Under the pieces are notes generated by a model. The model saw only the letters and a program-made list of their open reading frames with translations, did no database searches and had not been told where the DNA came from. The translations under genes were made by a program, and so were the position numbers. 36,581 nucleotides of DNA from Micromonospora tarensis (lineage in GTDB: Bacteria; Actinomycetota; Actinomycetes; Mycobacteriales; Micromonosporaceae). The stretch is from positions 1-36,581 of the forward strand of contig NZ_JAEVHL010000038.1 in assembly GCF_016803395.1 (NCBI RefSeq), in the 5' to 3' direction. Below are positions 34,712 to 36,581 of this stretch, piece by piece (position 1 is the stretch's first letter; every line of letters begins with the position of its first letter).

Positions 34712-35779
34712 ATGAGTGACAACGTCAGCGACGCGGTGGGCGACGCCCTCCGCTCGGTGATGCTCTTCCTGCCCAAGGCCGTCGCCTTCCTGGCGATCCT
34801 GGTGGCCGGATGGCTGATCGCCAAGGCCGTGTTGAAGATCGTGGAGAAGATCCTGGAACGGGTGGGCTTCGACCGCGCCGTCGAACGCGGCGGCGTCCGC
34901 CGCGCCCTGAGTCGCTCCCGGTACGACGCCAGCGACATCGTCGCGAAGCTCGTCTACTACGCGGTGCTGCTGTTCACCCTGCAACTCGCCTTCGGCATCT
35001 GGGGGCCCAACCCGATCTCCGACCTGCTCGGCGCGGTGATCTCGTGGCTGCCCCGGGCCTTCGTCGCGATCGTCATCATCGTGGTCGCCGCCGCCATCGC
35101 CAGCGCGGTCAAGGACATCATCAGCGGTGCGCTCGGCGGTCTGTCGTACGGCCCGGTGCTGGCCACCATCGCCTCGGTGTTCATTCTCGGCCTCGGCGTC
35201 ATCGCCGCGCTGAACCAGATCGGGGTGGCCACCGCGGTCACCACTCCGGTCCTGATCGCCGTGCTGGCCACGGTCGGCGGCATCCTCGTCGTCGGGGTCG
35301 GTGGCGGGCTGATCCGTCCGATGCAGAGCCGTTGGGAGGGCTGGCTGACCCGCGCCGAGCAGGAGTCGCGGCTGATCGCCGCGCACGCCCAGGCGTACCG
35401 GGCCGGTCGCCGCGACGCCGAAGCCGAGTTGGCCCGGGCATCGGCCGCCGGCACGAAGCCGGACGCCGAGCCGGCCCGACCCGCACTCGTCACCGACCCG
35501 GAGGCCACCCAGGTCGTGACCCGGCCGGCCGATCCCGAGGCCACCCAGGTGGTGCGCGCCCCGGCCGACGCGGACACCACCCAGGTGGTCGGCCGGAGCG
35601 GCGACGCGGACACCACCCAGGTGGTGCGCGCCCCGGCCGACACGGACACCACCCAGGTGGTCGGCCGAAGCGGCGACGCCGACACCACCCAGGTGGTCGG
35701 GGGCGGCGCGGTGCCCGGTCAGCGCGCCAGCGACGACAGCGAGGCCACCACCGTCATTCCGCCGCTCGACAGGCGCTGA
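34712..35779 (+). CDS. Mechanosensitive-channel-like membrane protein with six-fold TQVV repeat tail
   Basis: A 355-residue protein. The first 215 residues hold about five membrane helices of the conserved TM-helix type found before MscS cores (FLPKAVAFLAILVAGWLIAK, VYYAVLLFTLQLAFGIWG, IAVLATVGGILVVGVGGGLI). The MscS beta domain itself is absent, so channel activity is uncertain. A basic and helical segment (residues 215-250) leads to a tail with six consecutive 12-residue repeats (35501-35716), each containing (E/D)(A/T)TQVV, for example DTTQVVGRSGDA and DTTQVVRAPADA. Acidic residue, Thr, then hydrophobic residues at +2 and +3 match actinobacterial Ser/Thr kinase sites, so phospho-Thr docking is plausible. 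ATG 34712 follows GAGGAATG. A strong hairpin follows. Confidence 0.8.
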   Translation: MSDNVSDAVGDALRSVMLFLPKAVAFLAILVAGWLIAKAVLKIVEKILERVGFDRAVERGGVRRALSRSRYDASDIVAKLVYYAVLLFTLQLAFGIWGPNPISDLLGAVISWLPRAFVAIVIIVVAAAIASAVKDIISGALGGLSYGPVLATIASVFILGLGVIAALNQIGVATAVTTPVLIAVLATVGGILVVGVGGGLIRPMQSRWEGWLTRAEQESRLIAAHAQAYRAGRRDAEAELARASAAGTKPDAEPARPALVTDPEATQVVTRPADPEATQVVRAPADADTTQVVGRSGDADTTQVVRAPADTDTTQVVGRSGDADTTQVVGGGAVPGQRASDDSEATTVIPPLDRR

Positions 35780-35794
35780 CCGTCAGCGACGTCC

Positions 35795-35826
35795 GCGGGG
35801 CGGGGTCGCATCGGACCCCGCCCCGC
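35795..35826 (+). terminator. Terminator of the channel-like gene, 13-bp perfect stem
   Basis: Arms 35795-35807 and 35814-35826 are fully complementary (GCGGGGCGGGGTC and its complement), loop GCATCG. Confidence 0.85.
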
Positions 35827-35877
35827 CGAGTGTTGTCCACACCCGTCAAAGCGCTGGCTGGCGCGGCCACCGCTGTC

Positions 35878-35985
35878 TAATATCGCGGGCATGACCTGGC
35901 GACATTGATCCAGCACCCGAGGCCGATCCCGTGGGCCACCACGGGCACCGCACGTCCGGTGTCCGTCTCCACTCCCACGGGAAGG
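35878..35985 (+). promoter_or_regulatory. MFS gene leader with promoter, mini-ORF and alternative hairpins
   Basis: TAATAT (35878-35883) is a strong -10 box. It lies seven bases before a mini-ORF. Four pairing strands follow: 1 (35928-35935, CCCGTGGG), 2 (35939-35950), 3 (35957-35965) and 4 (35974-35981, CCCACGGG). Strand 1 can pair with strand 2 (7 bp, loop of four) or with strand 4 (9 bp counting 35927 and 35982). Strand 2 can pair instead with strand 3 (9 bp with one G-U). The 1-4 helix covers part of the Shine-Dalgarno sequence GGGAAGG (35979-35985) of the MFS gene, so the two folds would turn translation off or on. The switching role is inferred. Confidence 0.5.
35891..35908 (+). CDS. 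Five-codon leader ORF (MTWRH)
   Basis: ATG at 35891, seven bases after TAATAT, then Thr, Trp, Arg, His and TGA. It fits the leaderless pattern used by many genes in this window, so it would be translated as soon as transcription starts. It ends 19 bases before the first pairing strand of the leader. It may act as a ribosome sensor for the MFS gene, but an ORF this short can occur by chance. Confidence 0.3.
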   Translation: MTWRH

Positions 35986-35989
35986 TCCC

Positions 35990-36581
35990 ATGATTCACCT
36001 CGCCTCGCGCGTTCCCGACCCGGCGGTCCGTCGGCTGACGACCACCCTGTACGGGTACGCGTTCCTCAGCGACGTCGTCCTGCTCTACCCGCTGTACGTG
36101 GTGTTCTTCGCCGACACCGGGCTGTCGGTGGGGCAGATCGCGTCGCTCTTCGTCATCTGGTCGACCGCCGGCATCCTGTTCGAGGTGCCCTCCGGCGCCT
36201 GGGCCGACGTGGTGTCCCGCCGGGTGTTGCTCTGCCTCGCCCCACTGGTGACCGCCGCCGGCTTCGCGCTCTGGGTGCTGGCACCGTCGTACCCGGCCTT
36301 CGCCGTCGGTTTCCTGCTCTGGGGTACCGGCGGCGCGCTGGTATCCGGCGCGCTGGAGGCGCTGGTCTGGACCGAGTTGGACCGCCTCGGCGCGGTCGGC
36401 CGGTACGCCCGGGTGCTCGGGCGGGCGCGCACGGCGGGCGTGCTGGGAGTGGTGGTCTCCGGAGTGCTCGCCGGCCCGGTGCTCGCCGCCGGCGGGTACC
36501 CGGCGGTGGGTGCCGGCCAGCGTGCTGGCCTGCCTGCTCGCCACGGTCGTCCGCCGCCCGGTTCCCGGAGCGTCGCCCCAT
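35990..36581 (+). CDS. MFS transporter, 3' partial, with two frame breaks near the end
   Basis: N-terminal half of a major facilitator transporter. ATG 35990 follows GGGAAGG. Helices: TTTLYGYAFLSDVVLLYPLY, IASLFVIWSTAGILFEVPSG with the loop-2/3 motif GAWADVVSRR (GxxxD...RR type), then LCLAPLVTAAGFALWVLAPS, FAVGFLLWGTGGALVSGALE and TAGVLGVVVSGVLAGPVLAA. After GGYPAVG the frame slips near 36505-36512: the other frame reads VPASVLACLLATVV. It slips again near 36550-36556, giving RFPERRP. Extra single bases explain both. The gene runs off the window. The general sequence resembles drug-efflux type MFS proteins, consistent with an attenuator-like leader, but the substrate is unknown. Confidence 0.82.
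   Translation, partial: MIHLASRVPDPAVRRLTTTLYGYAFLSDVVLLYPLYVVFFADTGLSVGQIASLFVIWSTAGILFEVPSGAWADVVSRRVLLCLAPLVTAAGFALWVLAPSYPAFAVGFLLWGTGGALVSGALEALVWTELDRLGAVGRYARVLGRARTAGVLGVVVSGVLAGPVLAAGGYPAVGAGQRAGLPARHGRPPPGSRSVAP

Overview
The window looks like chromosomal DNA of a high-GC actinomycete, most probably Micromonospora or a close relative in Micromonosporaceae. The evidence is very high GC, frequent GTG starts, many leaderless genes with a TANNNT -10 box 6-9 bases before the start codon, and typical actinobacterial families (DUF3152, SigE-type sigma factor, WYL regulator, LOTUS/NYN protein, HtpG, FMN-binding glutamate synthase-like protein). No tRNA, rRNA, CRISPR array, transposase or prophage gene was seen. 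The genus call is inferred from gene content and style.

Layout. 0-1.5 kb: 5'-truncated trypsin-like protease, small two-helix membrane protein, ArfB-type ribosome rescue hydrolase. 1.6-3.3 kb: aldo/keto reductase and TetR regulator. 3.3-5.4 kb: conserved protein conventionally called 3-methyladenine DNA glycosylase, a frameshifted membrane protein, and the C-terminal remnant of a nitronate monooxygenase. 5.4-9.3 kb: glucan-flavoured group with an SRPBCC-TM-CBM2-like fusion, a stand-alone maltokinase-cap protein and a secreted GH87-like alpha-1,3-glucanase. 9.5-12.5 kb: NYN/LOTUS protein, two small proteins, Gfo/Idh/MocA oxidoreductase. 12.6-15.5 kb: NarL-type two-component pair (kinase frameshifted) and a TetR regulator. 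15.6-19.5 kb: frameshifted membrane protein, DUF3152 lipoprotein, SigE-family sigma factor with its membrane partner. 19.5-24.7 kb: large hybrid histidine kinase with several frameshifts, secreted M28 aminopeptidase, frameshifted SDR. 24.8-28.5 kb: htpG, small protein, dinB with a LexA-like box. 28.5-31.1 kb: VOC protein divergent from a WYL regulator, and two overlapping GNAT genes. 31.1-31.7 kb: gene-free repeat-rich block. 31.7-36.6 kb: glutamate synthase-like protein, Tat-exported amidase, mechanosensitive-channel-like protein with a TQVV repeat tail, and an MFS transporter cut by the window end.

Two cautions. Six genes carry about nine or ten single-base indels in GC-rich runs; this may be sequence error or real decay. 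The most interesting non-coding signals are the leader of the MFS gene (35.88-35.99 kb), with a leaderless 5-codon ORF and mutually exclusive hairpins, one covering the Shine-Dalgarno sequence, and the repeat block at 31.28-31.68 kb, with a near-perfect 54-bp palindrome in an AT-rich island.
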